A stretch of DNA of 64,000 bases from Paracyclopina nana (GCA_019096065.1 JAGUCH010000002.1:7266501-7330500); one strand, 5' to 3'. Positions 1 to 10,823 are shown, numbered from the stretch's first letter. The notes: generated by a model from the letters alone, not told the origin. Program-made: numbers and translations.

Positions 1-177
1 GTCAAACGGCATTTTTTGCTAAAAAAGAAGCCACGAGTCAGCGATTAATCTGGTAACCACGAGCTGGCTACGTTATTTTCTTTTTAGCTAATCAGAGTTG
101 CCAATTTTTAACTGTATTAATTGGTCAGCCAGACTGAGCCTATCAGAAGTAATATTATATTATTATAGTTATTAATT

Positions 178-291
178 TCGAGCTGGGGCACGTAAAGAAG
201 GGTCATTAAATAGCTGAGCGAGGATTTTAAAATGGGAAAACTCGAGTACAGCTTTACTAGCCCGAGCCTGCGAGGGCTGTAATTGTACACT
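178..291 (+). repeat. Truncated copy of fold-back element (left arm and loop)
   Basis: This segment matches 50151-50264 almost base for base, beginning TCGAGCTGGGGCACGTAAAG and running through the loop to the TGTAATTGTAC at its end. The complementary right arm present in the copy at 50149-50332 is missing here, so this is a half-element. The flanking ATAGTTATT upstream is also shared by both copies. Confidence 0.8.
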
Positions 292-787
292 TTAACTTGG
301 CTGATGAAGTAAAAGCATTTCATTCTGCGGTATGATTGGTCTAATTTGGTTGTAAGAGAACAAGATGACAGCTCATTTTCTCGCACAGGTGGAGAATGGA
401 TGCAAGGATGCAGCCATATAAGATTTAAAGTTTGCTTATCATTATGCGTTACCAGAAGATCTAGAATACAAGGCGATCTATTAGGATATTGTTGAAACTT
501 TTTTTCAACTGAATTTTATAGCATCTTATTTTTATAAAGAATCAGAGTCATTATGCCCTAAGTTTGAGCCTACTTGTGCTCGACCATAACTGTCCACAAT
601 GTGGACATGTACATCTGGTTTCTTTTATCCATTGAAGCAAAAAAAGATGGCAAAATATTCAAGTTTTCGTATGATATCCATTGTGTCTAATATTTCCCGA
701 ATTTGTAACACAAACTTTTGATTTCTAAGTGAGCAGAAATCTCCGGGACAGTCTGTATAAGTCTCTGCTATTACTTAGAGTAGTGAA

Positions 788-922
788 TTTTGATGAGAGT
801 ATCTCGTTCTCAACAACAGCTGAACGGTGGAACAAAATTGGGCAGATGTCGTGCTACCGTAGGCCGGCCACCTATAGGCTGTTTATTGGAACTGAGTTTT
901 GAGAACGATCTACTCATCAAAA
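788..922. repeat. Short inverted repeat, possible small MITE
   Basis: Arms at about 788-812 and 898-922 are reverse complements of each other apart from a few mismatches (TTTTGATGAG... pairing with ...CTCATCAAAA). The spacer is about 85 nt. No target-site duplication could be fixed. It may be a small non-autonomous element or a simple fold-back. Confidence 0.45.
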
Positions 923-1047
923 TATAGAGTTCTGCTACTACTGATAATTTTACTTTTTAGGTTGCCAGTGCTGCCAGATACGGCTATTTTACGCCATAGC
1001 TTTTGAGGGTGTAGCCTCTGGGTTGCAACGAATTGCGGCTATTTTTT

Positions 1048-1520
1048 GGGGGCGAACGCGCGAAGCGCGTGAGCCCCCTCATCTCTACCACGAATGGCCA
1101 CAGATAGAATTTTTAAGGCTAGAGCAGTTAAGAGGAAGTAGGACGCTTGAAAAGAAGAGCATAAATGGAAGTTAAACTAGGCTACAGTACACAAAAGTAG
1201 TGCTTACACCTTTTTCTGATCACTTTTCAGACTCTGACCACTTTTTCTGACCACTTATTCTGACCATTTTTTTGACCACTTTTTCGACAACTTTTCATAC
1301 CACTTTTTCTGAACACTTTTTTGACCACTTTCTGTGACCCTTTTCTGATCACTTTCTCTCACACTTTTTCGGACCACTTTTCTCTGACCACTTTTTTCGC
1401 TTTCGAATTTTGCCGTCAAACTAAGCTTGATTACAGGTTTCTATGAAAGCTGTCAATACTTAAAATGACAACTTATTGCTTCTTATTTTAATTATTAATT
1501 TGCCAAGCGCGTTCGCCCCC
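1048..1520. mobile_element. 473-bp element with 14-bp terminal inverted repeats
   Basis: GGGGGCGAACGCGC at 1048-1061 is the exact reverse complement of 1507-1520. The left end continues into an internal hairpin (CGCGAAGCGCG...GAGCCCCC). Between the ends lies a T-rich minisatellite and no coding sequence. This looks like a non-autonomous DNA transposon, but no clear target-site duplication is visible, so the family is unknown. Confidence 0.5.
1205..1405 (+). repeat. Degenerate minisatellite, unit CTGACCACTTTTT
   Basis: About fourteen imperfect head-to-tail copies of a 13-15 nt unit close to CTGACCACTTTTT fill this stretch. Copies vary by point changes and in T-run length. The array lies inside the 1048-1520 inverted-repeat element. 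Confidence 0.85.
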
Positions 1521-1806
1521 AATCAGTCCACAATGCAATGTGGACGTGTACATCTAGTGAGGATGCCTCAAAATAGCTAAAAATCGGCGTATCTTCAGAT
1601 TTATGACATTTAGTTGAGAATTTTGCCCAAACCCGGCATTTCTGTCCAAATTTTTGACTACGCCGATCCCGGCTATTTTTCACAAAAGTGCGGCGTCTTT
1701 TCATGACAAAAATATGGTAGCACTGTAGGTTGCACAAACCCGTTTGCTCACTTCGCTGTTTGCAGTAGCCAGAAACAGAAGAGAGGAGAAAGCGTTTTCA
1801 GTTGTC

Positions 1807-3197
1807 ATGATGGTGAAGAAAAAGTTCCGGAATTTGGACCTGCACAAAGATAATCCGATAACAACTAAAGGCCGCTCGCTTGAAAGCGTGGAAGCGGAGG
1901 AGGCTGAAAAAAGGCTCAATGAGGCCAAGCTGAAGACAGCCATTTACTCGATGTTTGATGCGCTTTCCTTGAGCGGTCTAGCTCATCGCAAATTCATTTT
2001 GGCCAGCTTCTCCTCACATTGCCGAACTCATGATGGCCAATATGTCCCTGCGGAAGGCTCGCTCATCGAAATGTCTATACATGATGGCGTTTGCGTGCAG
2101 TCGCACGCCCTTCTTAGGCCAGGAGACATACCCGTTGGCTTTCGCTCCGAGTGCCTCGCCAAGGCTAGGAAAACTCACAACATTCCTTTGGATCAAGATG
2201 AACTTTACACAGATGATCACACTGTCCTGGAGAGTATGCTAAAGGTCATTTTTGCGAGCTCTGTTGACGTCAATCCTCAGCCTGGTGATACGACCAATGC
2301 AACTTTTCAGAGTATTTTTCTAATTTTTGTCTTTTCAGTATTTTGCCTTCAAGAAGAAGTGGAAGAGGTGAAAGCAATCCTCAAAATCGTGTTTGACAGG
2401 GCCTGTCCGCGAAACTTGAAACAACCACTTGTTTACCCACTGGAGACCATGCTCCACTACTTTGATCGGGCTGCGCGAAAAGCCATCAATTTTGACTTGA
2501 ATTCTAAGGGAGGTCAAAGACAATCGGATGCAAAAAAGCCAGATACGCCTTTTCATCCCTTATCAGTCTTGCTCTCTGAGGCCTTGGATTATAGATTGCT
2601 GCCCTGTCCTTTCCATGAGCAACTAGACAAGTTTGGCCACTGTACTCTTGGAATAGCCAGACGCAGGGCATTCGGCATCATTAGTAAATTCTGCGATGTA
2701 AGCAACTTTTTGGTCTAAACTCACATTTGTTTATGATGGGTTTTTTCATCTGGCAGATTCTACGGGTACCCATGAAGGAGGGTGTCCACATTCCAACCCC
2801 AAAAATGTTCATTTCACAAGATCCTGAAGCTGCAAATCTTGATCAATCTCTCAAAAATATCGCTGCTATGGCGGGCGAGAAAATACCCGATACTAACTTT
2901 TATGGCACGAGGTTGACCAAAATGGGCAGTATGAACGGAGTTACTGACAGAACACTTTTCGCCAACTCGGACACGTTCAACATGAGCTCTCTGTTGGAGG
3001 TTACCGAGTCAGAGGACGCAAGCACGTCTTTCTATTCATCAGATCTGAACGCTACCCAAGAGTCGGCTTGCTTTGGTGGTACCAAAAACGATGAGAGCAG
3101 GGTGGCAAGTGTGTTTTCTTACTTGTCCTTTAATCCATCTGCTCACAGCGAAACAATTGGATCTATTAATGATCGAACAGCTAGCTCAAGGTTGTAG
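1807..3197 (+). CDS. mael: Maelstrom-domain protein (piRNA pathway), apparently lacking the HMG box
   Basis: Three exons: 1807-2284, 2339-2697 and 2757-3197, giving 425 residues. The introns are 54 nt (a multiple of three and open in frame) and 59 nt. The protein has the Maelstrom RNase-H-like fold signature: a linker (SLESVEAEEAEKRL), a core with DGQYVPAEGSLIEMSIHDG and PGDIPVGF, and the metal-binding end CPFHEQLDKFGHC, which matches the family's conserved Glu-His-His-Cys set. Maelstrom acts in nuage and nucleus in transposon silencing by piRNAs. Family members usually begin with an HMG box of about 70 residues; here the first ATGs (1807, 1810) sit just before the linker. A plausible splice acceptor at 1764-1765 leaves room for an upstream exon, but no HMG-like exon is visible in 1-1760. 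The C-terminal 100 residues are Ser-rich and unconserved. Confidence 0.85.
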
Positions 3198-3523
3198 CGC
3201 TGGCTTCAAGAAAAAAGATATATGTTCAAATTTTTGGAAGTGAAATCCACAGAATTATATTTAAATTTTGTCTTGAAGCCTACCACAGCTCAGTCAGACT
3301 GTGTGCTATAGTACAGCAGCGACAAGAACTCACCTTATTACTATAGATCATCTTGATATGTTCTAAAACAGGATAGAATGCTTAATAAAGTGGAGCGTTT
3401 ATGGTGAATCAGTATACCTATTCAAGAAACAGTTAGTTCTTTTTTAATAGGTCTCAACTAATTAGGATTTAGGATTATTCCAGCAAGAATAATAGTAGTA
3501 ACATATCATGATATCATGTCGAA
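3198..3523. other. Intergenic, convergent 3' ends
   Basis: This 326-bp stretch separates the convergent ends of Maelstrom and AGBL5. It is AT-rich, with an AATAAA at about 3384-3389 that could serve Maelstrom. Nothing else was recognised. Confidence 0.6.
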
Positions 3524-6500
3524 CTATTTGTCAGTCACCTGAGCTGAAGAGGAGCCTTTGCGAGGCCTTCGCACGCGCTTAAAGTGCTTCTTCTGCGCAG
3601 GACTAGATGTAGCGGTCGGTTTTGGAGCAGACGATACATCCTCACCCGTGTTGTTGTCAAGGCTTGAAGCCTTTGAAGAAGATGAAGATAAAGGCTGCTT
3701 TGGGCCCTTTTTCCCCTTTTTAGTAGGCGTCTTTTTCGCCACCACAGGGGATGCCGATCTTGGTAGAATCACAGATTGTGACCTTCCCCTCACAACACTG
3801 GACGAGCCTGGCCTTCCTTTGGTCCCTCCTCCCGCTGAGGTCGATCTAGATGCGGCAGACATCACGATGGCCTTCCGACCCCTAGGACTTGCAGGACTTT
3901 GTTGGACACCACCTGAATTCTTTCGAGGAATCTTACTCACAGGCCTATACGACTCTGGACTTGATGGAGGGGCAGGGGCGGCATTGGCGGCCTTGAGACC
4001 TTTCTTCTTTTTAGAAGGGTTCGAAGAAGTCGAAAATGTCCTTGTCCTTCTTATGCTAGAAGATCTCAAAGCCCTGCTAGCTGGGCTAGCTGAGGTCGTC
4101 GATTTCGTAGGACTAGCGGCCTTTGCGAGTTCCTCTTCGGCCTTAGCCTTAATGTACTTTCTCAGCCAGTCCCGAACTCCCCTTAGATTCTTATGAGCTG
4201 AGCAAGTCAATCTCGTCCAAGGGTTCGACTCAGTGAGGTCCAAAATAGCAATGGCCATAGCTTTTCCAGAGTCTTCATACACTTCAGGATCATACTTAGG
4301 AGGGTGGTCGAATTTAGGTGGTGGTGTGGCCCTGCCACAGTCCCTTGAGGCCATGGGAATGCCGTTCACTAATCTTCCAGTGTTGAAGTTGCACTCAAGG
4401 GTGTAAGAATAGAGAAGCCCAGTGGCCTTGAAGGCAGAAACACGGCCAGATCCCTCCCTTCCAGCCCCAGTGTGCCTGTCTTTCATATACATGTTCTTTT
4501 GCGTAAAAACGCATGCAGGGAAATCAAAATGGGCGCAGTTGATTGACATTAGCTTAGGAAGAAGCATACACCCAACTTGATGTTCCATCTCGGTAAAGTG
4601 ATTGCCATACCTGTAAATATTTTAATAGGTGATCGCAAAAATGTTTAAGAAAATCGTGGTTTGTAGACTATTTCACTCACATAAATATGCCTCTCTTTGA
4701 GGCATGACCGTGTATATCTACGTAAAGGAAGAGACCAGAATGCTTCGAAGGAGCCAAGGGAAAGCTTTTTTCTTGATCACATGAACCTATAATGGAAGAG
4801 GTGAGTTATTGGCATATCGCGTCGTCAGGAATGGGTAGTACCTTGATTTTGATTGGGCCGGCCAACGTCTTTGGGAAAATCCAAATTAGCATCTTCTTCC
4901 TTGGGCACCTCTCCCAATTTAGATCCTGAGGAGCCGTTAGAGGTTGACGAGTCGTTCAAATTAGAGGGCTCTTCAAAAAGCCTCCTCCTTGGAGACAAAG
5001 AAGAGAAGCTTGTTGAGGGAGCCACCCCAGCACCAAAGGCTCCAGAAAAAGAAGTTAGCGTCTTGTTGACTACGACAGGAGGAAGCATTTGCTTTTCTAC
5101 CGAGTTGTGCACCACTGAAAAATCAGCAATGCTCTCGTCTCCTTCTGAAAAACGGCTGGTTTCGGTCATTTCGTACCAAGCCAATGACTTGGTTGGTGGC
5201 AGGCTTAAGCTATGCTCAGAGAAGCTCGATCTCAACCAGTGGCTGCTTTTCTTGTCATCAGCCTTAAAATTGATCACGGGAAGGTCTGGAGTTGGCGCTG
5301 ATTCGGTATTGATGTTTTCTTCTTCTAACTTGCTTATTTCTTCTTGGTCGTCAGTTATGTCTTTTCTGAAATTAATTTTATAGTGAGATATTCACATCAA
5401 GAGAACGAAAACAGATAATAACAGATGCCTTACGAGGCTGCTATCTCGATCAAACCCGAAAAGTAGTTAGATTTCAAAAAGTAAAAGCATTAATTTACCT
5501 GTGATGAGCATACAAAATCAACTTCTTGGCTGCATAGATGGTTGGGTGAAGCTCCAGGCTGGGTGAACCGTACACCCTATTCAGATTTACTCCTCTAGTA
5601 TCGGTACGATAATGGCCATGGACAACCCCATCTGGATTGAGCATTGGGATCAGTTTGAACACATATTTTTTTCGTAGAGCTTCAGCTCTTGCATCGTTTT
5701 CTCTGAGCAGGAATTTTATAAAGCCAATCATAACAAACGAGCTCTGTGTCTCCCCCGGATGAACTCGAGCACTGACAAAGACTGTTTTCTTGTTGCTAAA
5801 CATTCTAGGTCGCAACGTGTGAGGGTGGTCGGGGAATAGGTTTTCGAGCAATGGCTCTCGCTCATCACTGATTCCGTTGGAGTCAGAAATTGTAAGTAAA
5901 TCGACCCGGAAGTTCAGCAAACTGCGAACGGCTAGCTCCCTATGAAAGTAAATCTTGGACGGGCAGCTGCTACTGTCTTCAGACTTGGTACTTTGTTCGC
6001 CATACTTTCGCTCAAGACGAGACAAATAGTGCTGGAGATCCTTGTAGCTATACGGATAAGTAAAGGCGATATATGTTGTTGCCTGAAAATACACGAATGA
6101 AGCCATTTGCATTACGAATGTATTTAGGAGCATTACCTTAGGGTTGCATTTGACGCGGAAGCTCACGACGAAGTTGCTCGCGTTTTTGTTCTCGTTGCTG
6201 AGAGTCCAATAGGTGGGCTTGTCACGAATTCTCTCCCAAGTCTGAGGGTACGCCTGTTTCAGGCCAGACTTATCTTTCCCAAACGAGTGAACGGTGTGGG
6301 CCAAAGGAACGACCATAACAATGGGGGCCATACCCTGGCTGAACAACTTAGATTGCTTGTTCAAATTCATCACCGTGAACCTGAGCATGATGTCACCAGT
6401 TCCTCCGTTCAGATCATCTTCCTCGTGTTGACTTGGGCCTCCTCTAAGGCCGAAGTAAAACCAGGTTCTATTTCCATTTTCGAATTCGGAGCCAGAGCAA

Positions 6501-6694
6501 TCCGGCCTTGTCCAAATGCGGAAGGAATGGTCAGCAGGAAGGATGGGGCCTCCCTTTTCTGCTGGCATTTCGTCGGGGGATACCTCGGGTAACCCATTCA
6601 AAGGGTGAACATCATCGGGAATGGCCTCCACAGCAGCCAAGTTGCCAGAGTCAAAGGTGGAGAAAAATGTGAATCCTGACACATTGGTCTCCAT
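3524..6694 (-). CDS. AGBL5: Cytosolic carboxypeptidase 5 (tubulin deglutamylase)
   Basis: Five exons on the minus strand: 6694-6137, 6082-5499, 5365-4842, 4786-4681 and 4610-3524. All join in phase to give 952 residues. The first intron is only 54 nt and open in frame. The M14 carboxypeptidase core is clear: zinc ligands in the HPGET motif (about H294 and E297), the CCP5 block NPDGVVHGHYRTDTRGVNLNR, the third zinc ligand in VDIHGHASKRG, and the catalytic Glu in SYTLECNFNTG. CCP5 removes branch-point and short polyglutamate chains from tubulin. An acidic and Ser-rich insert (exon 3) precedes the DIHGHAS block, as in vertebrate CCP5. The tail after about residue 740 is a long Lys/Ser/Pro-rich low-complexity region, making it somewhat longer than the human protein (about 886). 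It is divergent from EXO1 and convergent with Maelstrom. Confidence 0.93.
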
Positions 6695-7326
6695 AGTTAT
6701 TGATTTGACAAGGATTTGACCTCGATTTCAAGCTTTCTCACATTTCAGAATAGAGGAACCGATGAAGGCAGTTCGAGAAGTGCCATAGCTGATCGGCATT
6801 TTGGCACTGGCTTGAGGTACAGGTACCTTGACTGCACTCTGATTGAATTTTTCAGTATCGTGTTTTGAACTGACTGAAATGGAATTTTTCTCATGAATGA
6901 TAGATCGACCAATTACCTCTCGACAACTGATGCAAATCAAACGTTTCTTCTCTTTACCTTTATATTTTCATTGTAATCTAACAGCGCTAATGATATTTTT
7001 TTCATGGCCAATTTCTGTTTAAAGACGGAGTAATTACTTTGATCAAAAGCGTTGATTCGCTATTAGCGTTAGATGGTTAGATGACTGCCACTCAAAATGA
7101 TGCTCGCTTCATGGGCACATCAAAATAAAAACCAAATTACTGACGGATATTATTTGCCGAAAACGCTGAGAAGAAATTAACAAAGCAGTTATTCTGTGAT
7201 CAAGAATCTCGTCAAAGAGATATGGTGATAAGTTTCCGAGCATAGGAGTTTGTTTGATACCAAGATCGGACATTTTTTGCTAAGGTCAAACTTTCTTTTG
7301 ATTGTTGGCGCGAAATTGGCAGCAGC
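6695..7326. other. Divergent promoter region AGBL5/EXO1
   Basis: This 632-bp stretch lies between two divergently transcribed genes and should hold both promoters. A 70-codon open frame on the minus strand at 6728-6940 has no recognised family. No clear TATA box or repeat was identified. Confidence 0.55.
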
Positions 7327-9174
7327 ATGGGCATAAGCGGCCTTTTACCTTTTTTGAAGAAGGCCTCTAGGTCCACTCATGTGTCCGAGTTCAAAAACAC
7401 GACAGTCGCTGTTGATGTCTACTGCTGGCTTCACAAAGGAGCCTTTGGATGCGCTGAAAAACTGGTCAAAGGGCAAAAAACGGATGGGTATATTGTCTAC
7501 GTCATGAAATATGTGGACTTATTGCTCTTCTACAATATCAAGCCTGTGTTGGTGTTTGATGGCCGAAATCTGCCTTCTAAATCGGAGACGGAGAAAAAAC
7601 GACGTGAGAATCGTAATAAGTACAAGCAAATGGCTCGTGACTACCTGATAGCGGGTCAAGCTCGCGAGGCTCGTGAGTGCTTTCAAAGGTGCATTGACAT
7701 CACCCCTGAAATGGCGAGAGAAGTGATTCAAGCATGTCAAGAGAGAAACATTGATTGCATTGTTGCACCGTATGAGGCAGATGCTCAACTGGCATTTTTG
7801 CACAAGACGGGCCTAGTTGATTTGATCATCTCTGAGGACTCCGACCTAACTTTATTCGGCTGTGACCAAATTCTATTCAAACTCGACATGAACGGCAATG
7901 GAGTCCTTGTGGAGATGTCCAAACTCAACGCCTGCCTTGGCAATAAATCAATTAACTTTTCTTTGGAAAAGTTTCGGTACATGTGCATCATGTCAGGCTG
8001 CGATTATCTCGCTTCCCTGCATGGCATAGGCCTTGGAAAATCGTGCAAATTTTGGAGTAGAGTGACAAATCTAGATTTGTGTGCCGTCTTGCCCAAAATA
8101 CCTTCCTACCTCAACATGCACCAGCTAAGCGTCACTCAAGAATATATCGAGGGCTTCATTCAAGCAAACCAAACTTTTCTCTACCAGCTCGTATTTGATC
8201 CCAAATTACGTCGAATGAGGCCTCTCAACGATTATCCTGACGGTCTGTCTGACAAGGACTTGCCTTTCTGTGGCACCCTCCTCAGTCCCGATTTAGCCTT
8301 AGAGCTGTCCTTGGGCAACTTAGACCTCCATTCATTAAAAAAAGTCAACAATTTTGACCCTGATCGACGAATGATAATCGACAAACCAAGATATGGGCGG
8401 CGAGTTGACCATCCCAGCATTTGGCAGGGTGAAAAGGTCATTTTCGAAGAACCTATTATTCAGAAAAAGGATGGCAATGAAGAAATTTTCAAGTGCTTTT
8501 CAATTAGTGCTCCGAAAGACAATCCTACGAGGACAGAAGTGAAAAAACGAAAACGAGTTCCCTCGCCCCCCGTAGTGTGCACTCCAGAAAAGATTCAACA
8601 AATATTGGAGGAAGATGACGTTGAAGAGCTGATTGCTGATGGATATGCGTCAAAGAAAGTTGTGCACAGGAGCAGGTTCTTCAAGAAAAAGCCCTTGAAT
8701 GGCGAGTGGCTGGACCAACTTGAAGACACTTGCCCCGCCAAAAATCAGTTGAACTATAGACCTGATGTCGCAAAATCAGAAAGTGTGTTGAAAAAGGCAT
8801 TTAAACCAGTGATTGCGAAACTTCAGCCGCAACCGCAAGACTCCTTAGCCTCAGAGGACTTCGCACGAAAGCGAAATCCTTTTGCAGTGAAGACCCCTGA
8901 GAAAAAGGTCAGGCTGACTTCGCCACTTAAAATTCAACCATCACAACTGAAAGTGTCAGCGCCCTTAAAATCTACTGTTTCGCCCCCTCAACAAAGGAAC
9001 GAGCTGGAAGAGCAAAAGTTGGAGCAGAACGAGGCAATTGTTAAATCAGAGTATTTTTCATCCAAGGCCAATGATCCGCCTTCCGGCATTTCCTGGGCGA
9101 ATCATCCTTTGATGAAAGGGCCTCGTGGTATTTCAGGTCTTTTAAAGACTAACAAAAGACGGACAACTAAGTGA
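7327..9174 (+). CDS. EXO1: Exonuclease 1
   Basis: One uninterrupted exon of 615 residues, starting MGISGLLPFLKK as in the family; the start codon at 7327 encodes the N-terminal Met-Gly needed by FEN1-type nucleases. All acidic active-site positions are visible: D30 (TVAVDVY), the FDG motif near residue 78, YEADAQ, SEDSD and SGCDYL. EXO1 is a 5'-3' exonuclease and flap endonuclease in mismatch repair and double-strand-break resection, and in meiotic crossover formation. The nuclease core (about 1-350) is followed by a Lys/Pro-rich, poorly conserved tail that would carry protein-interaction motifs. It is shorter than human EXO1 (846), with the loss in the tail. Its 3' end converges on EXOSC7 with 65 bp between stop codons. 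Confidence 0.95.
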   Translation: MGISGLLPFLKKASRSTHVSEFKNTTVAVDVYCWLHKGAFGCAEKLVKGQKTDGYIVYVMKYVDLLLFYNIKPVLVFDGRNLPSKSETEKKRRENRNKYKQMARDYLIAGQAREARECFQRCIDITPEMAREVIQACQERNIDCIVAPYEADAQLAFLHKTGLVDLIISEDSDLTLFGCDQILFKLDMNGNGVLVEMSKLNACLGNKSINFSLEKFRYMCIMSGCDYLASLHGIGLGKSCKFWSRVTNLDLCAVLPKIPSYLNMHQLSVTQEYIEGFIQANQTFLYQLVFDPKLRRMRPLNDYPDGLSDKDLPFCGTLLSPDLALELSLGNLDLHSLKKVNNFDPDRRMIIDKPRYGRRVDHPSIWQGEKVIFEEPIIQKKDGNEEIFKCFSISAPKDNPTRTEVKKRKRVPSPPVVCTPEKIQQILEEDDVEELIADGYASKKVVHRSRFFKKKPLNGEWLDQLEDTCPAKNQLNYRPDVAKSESVLKKAFKPVIAKLQPQPQDSLASEDFARKRNPFAVKTPEKKVRLTSPLKIQPSQLKVSAPLKSTVSPPQQRNELEEQKLEQNEAIVKSEYFSSKANDPPSGISWANHPLMKGPRGISGLLKTNKRRTTK

Positions 9175-9239
9175 TCAGGACAAAATAATGTAACACATTA
9201 AAAAAGATAATCATGAGAATTTCATTTTTTTGTCAAACA

Positions 9240-10103
9240 TTACTTTCTAAGAAATCCAATCTTTTTTCGCCCGATACCCATACGTTCCTCTTTTTGAAGT
9301 TGTTGCATAAGAGCTTTTTGTATATGGACACCAACCTCTTTTCCGTCGTTGATAGCTCGCTCTAATGTGTCAATATTGAAAGCACCTGGACCAATTTTTT
9401 TAGCGGTGGTAACGTGACCTTCGGGTGTAACTGCCATAACTAGGGAAGCACTTGAACAAGCTTCTTCCTCGGGTGTAGGATCGACCACGCAATAGTTACC
9501 GATTCTGCACAGAGTTACTAGTATCGGCGATTGGGTTACATTGAGGCGATGCCCATCTAGGGGATCATCAGTGATTTCGAGCTCAGGCTGGCCTCCATCG
9601 ATAGTGGAGACTGTGATCTTGGGTATTATGGTTGAATACAATGCAGCTTTAACAGCCATGGAAACAGCATCGTACAGATTGCCTCCAACTTCAAGGATTA
9701 AGATGTCCACGTTCAGAGTCCACGAATACGTTTCTCCACAAAGGATGTTGTAGTCGAACACTGTTGAGTCGGAATAGGCTTTGGCTAAGGTGCGTGACAG
9801 TTGTGTTGCCAAGTTGTCGCCCCCACGACCCTCAAAGTCGGGAGTGGCATTTGCTGAACAATCCACAAAAAACTCAATTTTGCTCCCCTTGCCGTGACCT
9901 AGCTCGAGGTCTAGCTCAGCCTTGACACCGACTAACACGTCTGTGTTGGCAAGCCTAAGATGAGTTGACCCATTTGCATGGGTTACGAGTTCAGTTTCGA
10001 ATTTCAAGGGTCGCAATTCGGACCTCAATCTTCCATCCACTCTCATATCGTCTTGTACTCCATGAAGCACGAACACTTTCTCAGCTTCGCTGATTTCCAT
10101 CAT
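9240..10103 (-). CDS. EXOSC7: RNA exosome subunit RRP42
   Basis: Single exon of 287 residues. The start is the first of two adjacent ATGs (10103, 10100), which follow immediately after a splice-acceptor-like TTGCAG. The protein is collinear with human EXOSC7: SEAEKVFVLHGVQDDMRVDG at the N terminus, VDCSANATPDFEGRGGD, EVGGNLYDAVSMAVKAALY and TDDPLDGHRLNV, with GRKKIGFL at the end. It is one of the six RNase-PH-like subunits of the catalytically inert exosome ring for 3'-5' RNA decay and processing in nucleus and cytoplasm. It is the third gene of a same-strand cluster with MRPS34 and EXOSC10, separated from MRPS34 by only 27 nt, so it is probably transcribed as part of an operon. Confidence 0.95.
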   Translation of the reverse strand: MMEISEAEKVFVLHGVQDDMRVDGRLRSELRPLKFETELVTHANGSTHLRLANTDVLVGVKAELDLELGHGKGSKIEFFVDCSANATPDFEGRGGDNLATQLSRTLAKAYSDSTVFDYNILCGETYSWTLNVDILILEVGGNLYDAVSMAVKAALYSTIIPKITVSTIDGGQPELEITDDPLDGHRLNVTQSPILVTLCRIGNYCVVDPTPEEEACSSASLVMAVTPEGHVTTAKKIGPGAFNIDTLERAINDGKEVGVHIQKALMQQLQKEERMGIGRKKIGFLRK

Positions 10104-10130
10104 CTGCAATCAAGACAAGAAAAAAGTTGC
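10104..10130 (-). promoter_or_regulatory. Intercistronic region with candidate trans-splice acceptor (MRPS34/EXOSC7)
   Basis: Reading the minus strand, the MRPS34 TAA is followed by GCAACTTTTTTCTTG, then TCTTGATTGCAG, and then directly the EXOSC7 ATG. A pyrimidine tract plus CAG with zero untranslated bases before the ATG is what a spliced-leader acceptor in an operon looks like. There is no room for an ordinary promoter. Confidence 0.7.
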
Positions 10131-10823
10131 TTAATCAAGTCCCCTCTTTTCCAGATGCTTTTTGTAGTCCGGAGAGCCCTCGATTTTATTGTACCAAGCT
10201 CTGAAGCCCACTGGCTCATTTTGACGACTAAGGTTCCACTTTTGCACTGGTAGCTTCTCCATGTCAAATTCTTTATAGTCCTCGAACCTTCCGGTCAAAT
10301 ATTTGGCCATTGAGTTGGGCTCCACTCTTTCATCCAGCCTATGCTCCTCTGTGTAGATTTTATAGGCAGGAAGCTTTAAGTCACCCACACTCTCATTATG
10401 GGCTCTCCTATTCCTTTCCACAACTAATTTTAGCAGAGGTGGCATTTCAATGTATTTGGGTTTGGAAACGGCATCTTTTTCATGCACAAAATCCCGAATG
10501 TGCTCCCATTTGCAGAACTCATCCTCTTCATCTTTGGGCACTAATTTAAAGTCTGGAAATTGAGCCTCTTCTGACAAATTGAATGGCTCTGTTCTTCTGA
10601 GGCCACCAATGACCCTCTCTGCCACAACCCTGCCATGCTTAAAATCAGCATCCATTTCTGGTTGAGCAAGGAGGATTCTATAAAAACTTGGCTTGCCGTC
10701 ACCCTTTTGCTCAGTGGACCGGTAGACAATTCGACCCTGGCCAAAGTTCTTCAGCTGGCACAATATCTGGAATAGCTTTCTCCCATGGTAGATTGAGGGA
10801 TGTCCAATGTATACATATGGCAT
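10131..10823 (-). CDS. MRPS34: Mitochondrial small-subunit ribosomal protein mS34
   Basis: Single exon of 230 residues. Similarity to the MRPS34 family is visible in FGQGRIVYRS (human FGLGRLVTRK), a central block with HGR, DFKLVPKDEEDEF (human DWRLVPKHEEE) and PPLLKLVVERNRR. The family protein lies in the small subunit of the mitochondrial ribosome. The start ATG at 10823 lies three bases after a CCAG acceptor-like site. It sits between the two exosome genes, with 31 nt upstream and 27 nt downstream, so co-transcription is likely although the functions differ. The C-terminal half shows little conservation, so the assignment rests on the N-terminal and central motifs. Confidence 0.75.
   Translation of the reverse strand: MPYVYIGHPSIYHGRKLFQILCQLKNFGQGRIVYRSTEQKGDGKPSFYRILLAQPEMDADFKHGRVVAERVIGGLRRTEPFNLSEEAQFPDFKLVPKDEEDEFCKWEHIRDFVHEKDAVSKPKYIEMPPLLKLVVERNRRAHNESVGDLKLPAYKIYTEEHRLDERVEPNSMAKYLTGRFEDYKEFDMEKLPVQKWNLSRQNEPVGFRAWYNKIEGSPDYKKHLEKRGLD

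Larger units (their letters stand above)
1..1806. other. Gene-free left edge, repeat-rich
   Basis: No convincing coding exon was seen upstream of the Maelstrom start at 1807. The stretch holds a partial fold-back repeat (178-291), a short inverted repeat (788-922), a 473-bp element with 14-bp terminal inverted repeats (1048-1520) and a degenerate minisatellite inside it (1205-1405). A motif containing TCCACAATG and TGGACNTGTACATCT occurs near 592-618 and again near 1527-1557. Small open frames here have no recognisable family and no good splice partners. Confidence 0.6.

Noticed and set aside
1205..1405. CRISPR-like regular repeat array
   Set aside because: Units are contiguous, short and degenerate with no unique spacers; it is a minisatellite in animal DNA.
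3558..4196. 212-codon plus-strand open frame opposite the AGBL5 tail
   Set aside because: It is the antisense shadow of the Lys/Ser/Pro-rich AGBL5 C-terminus; the minus-strand reading has clear family homology and good splice sites.
6728..6940. 70-codon minus-strand open frame upstream of AGBL5
   Set aside because: No domain, no splice continuation into AGBL5 and no acceptor before the AGBL5 ATG; more likely promoter or leader DNA.
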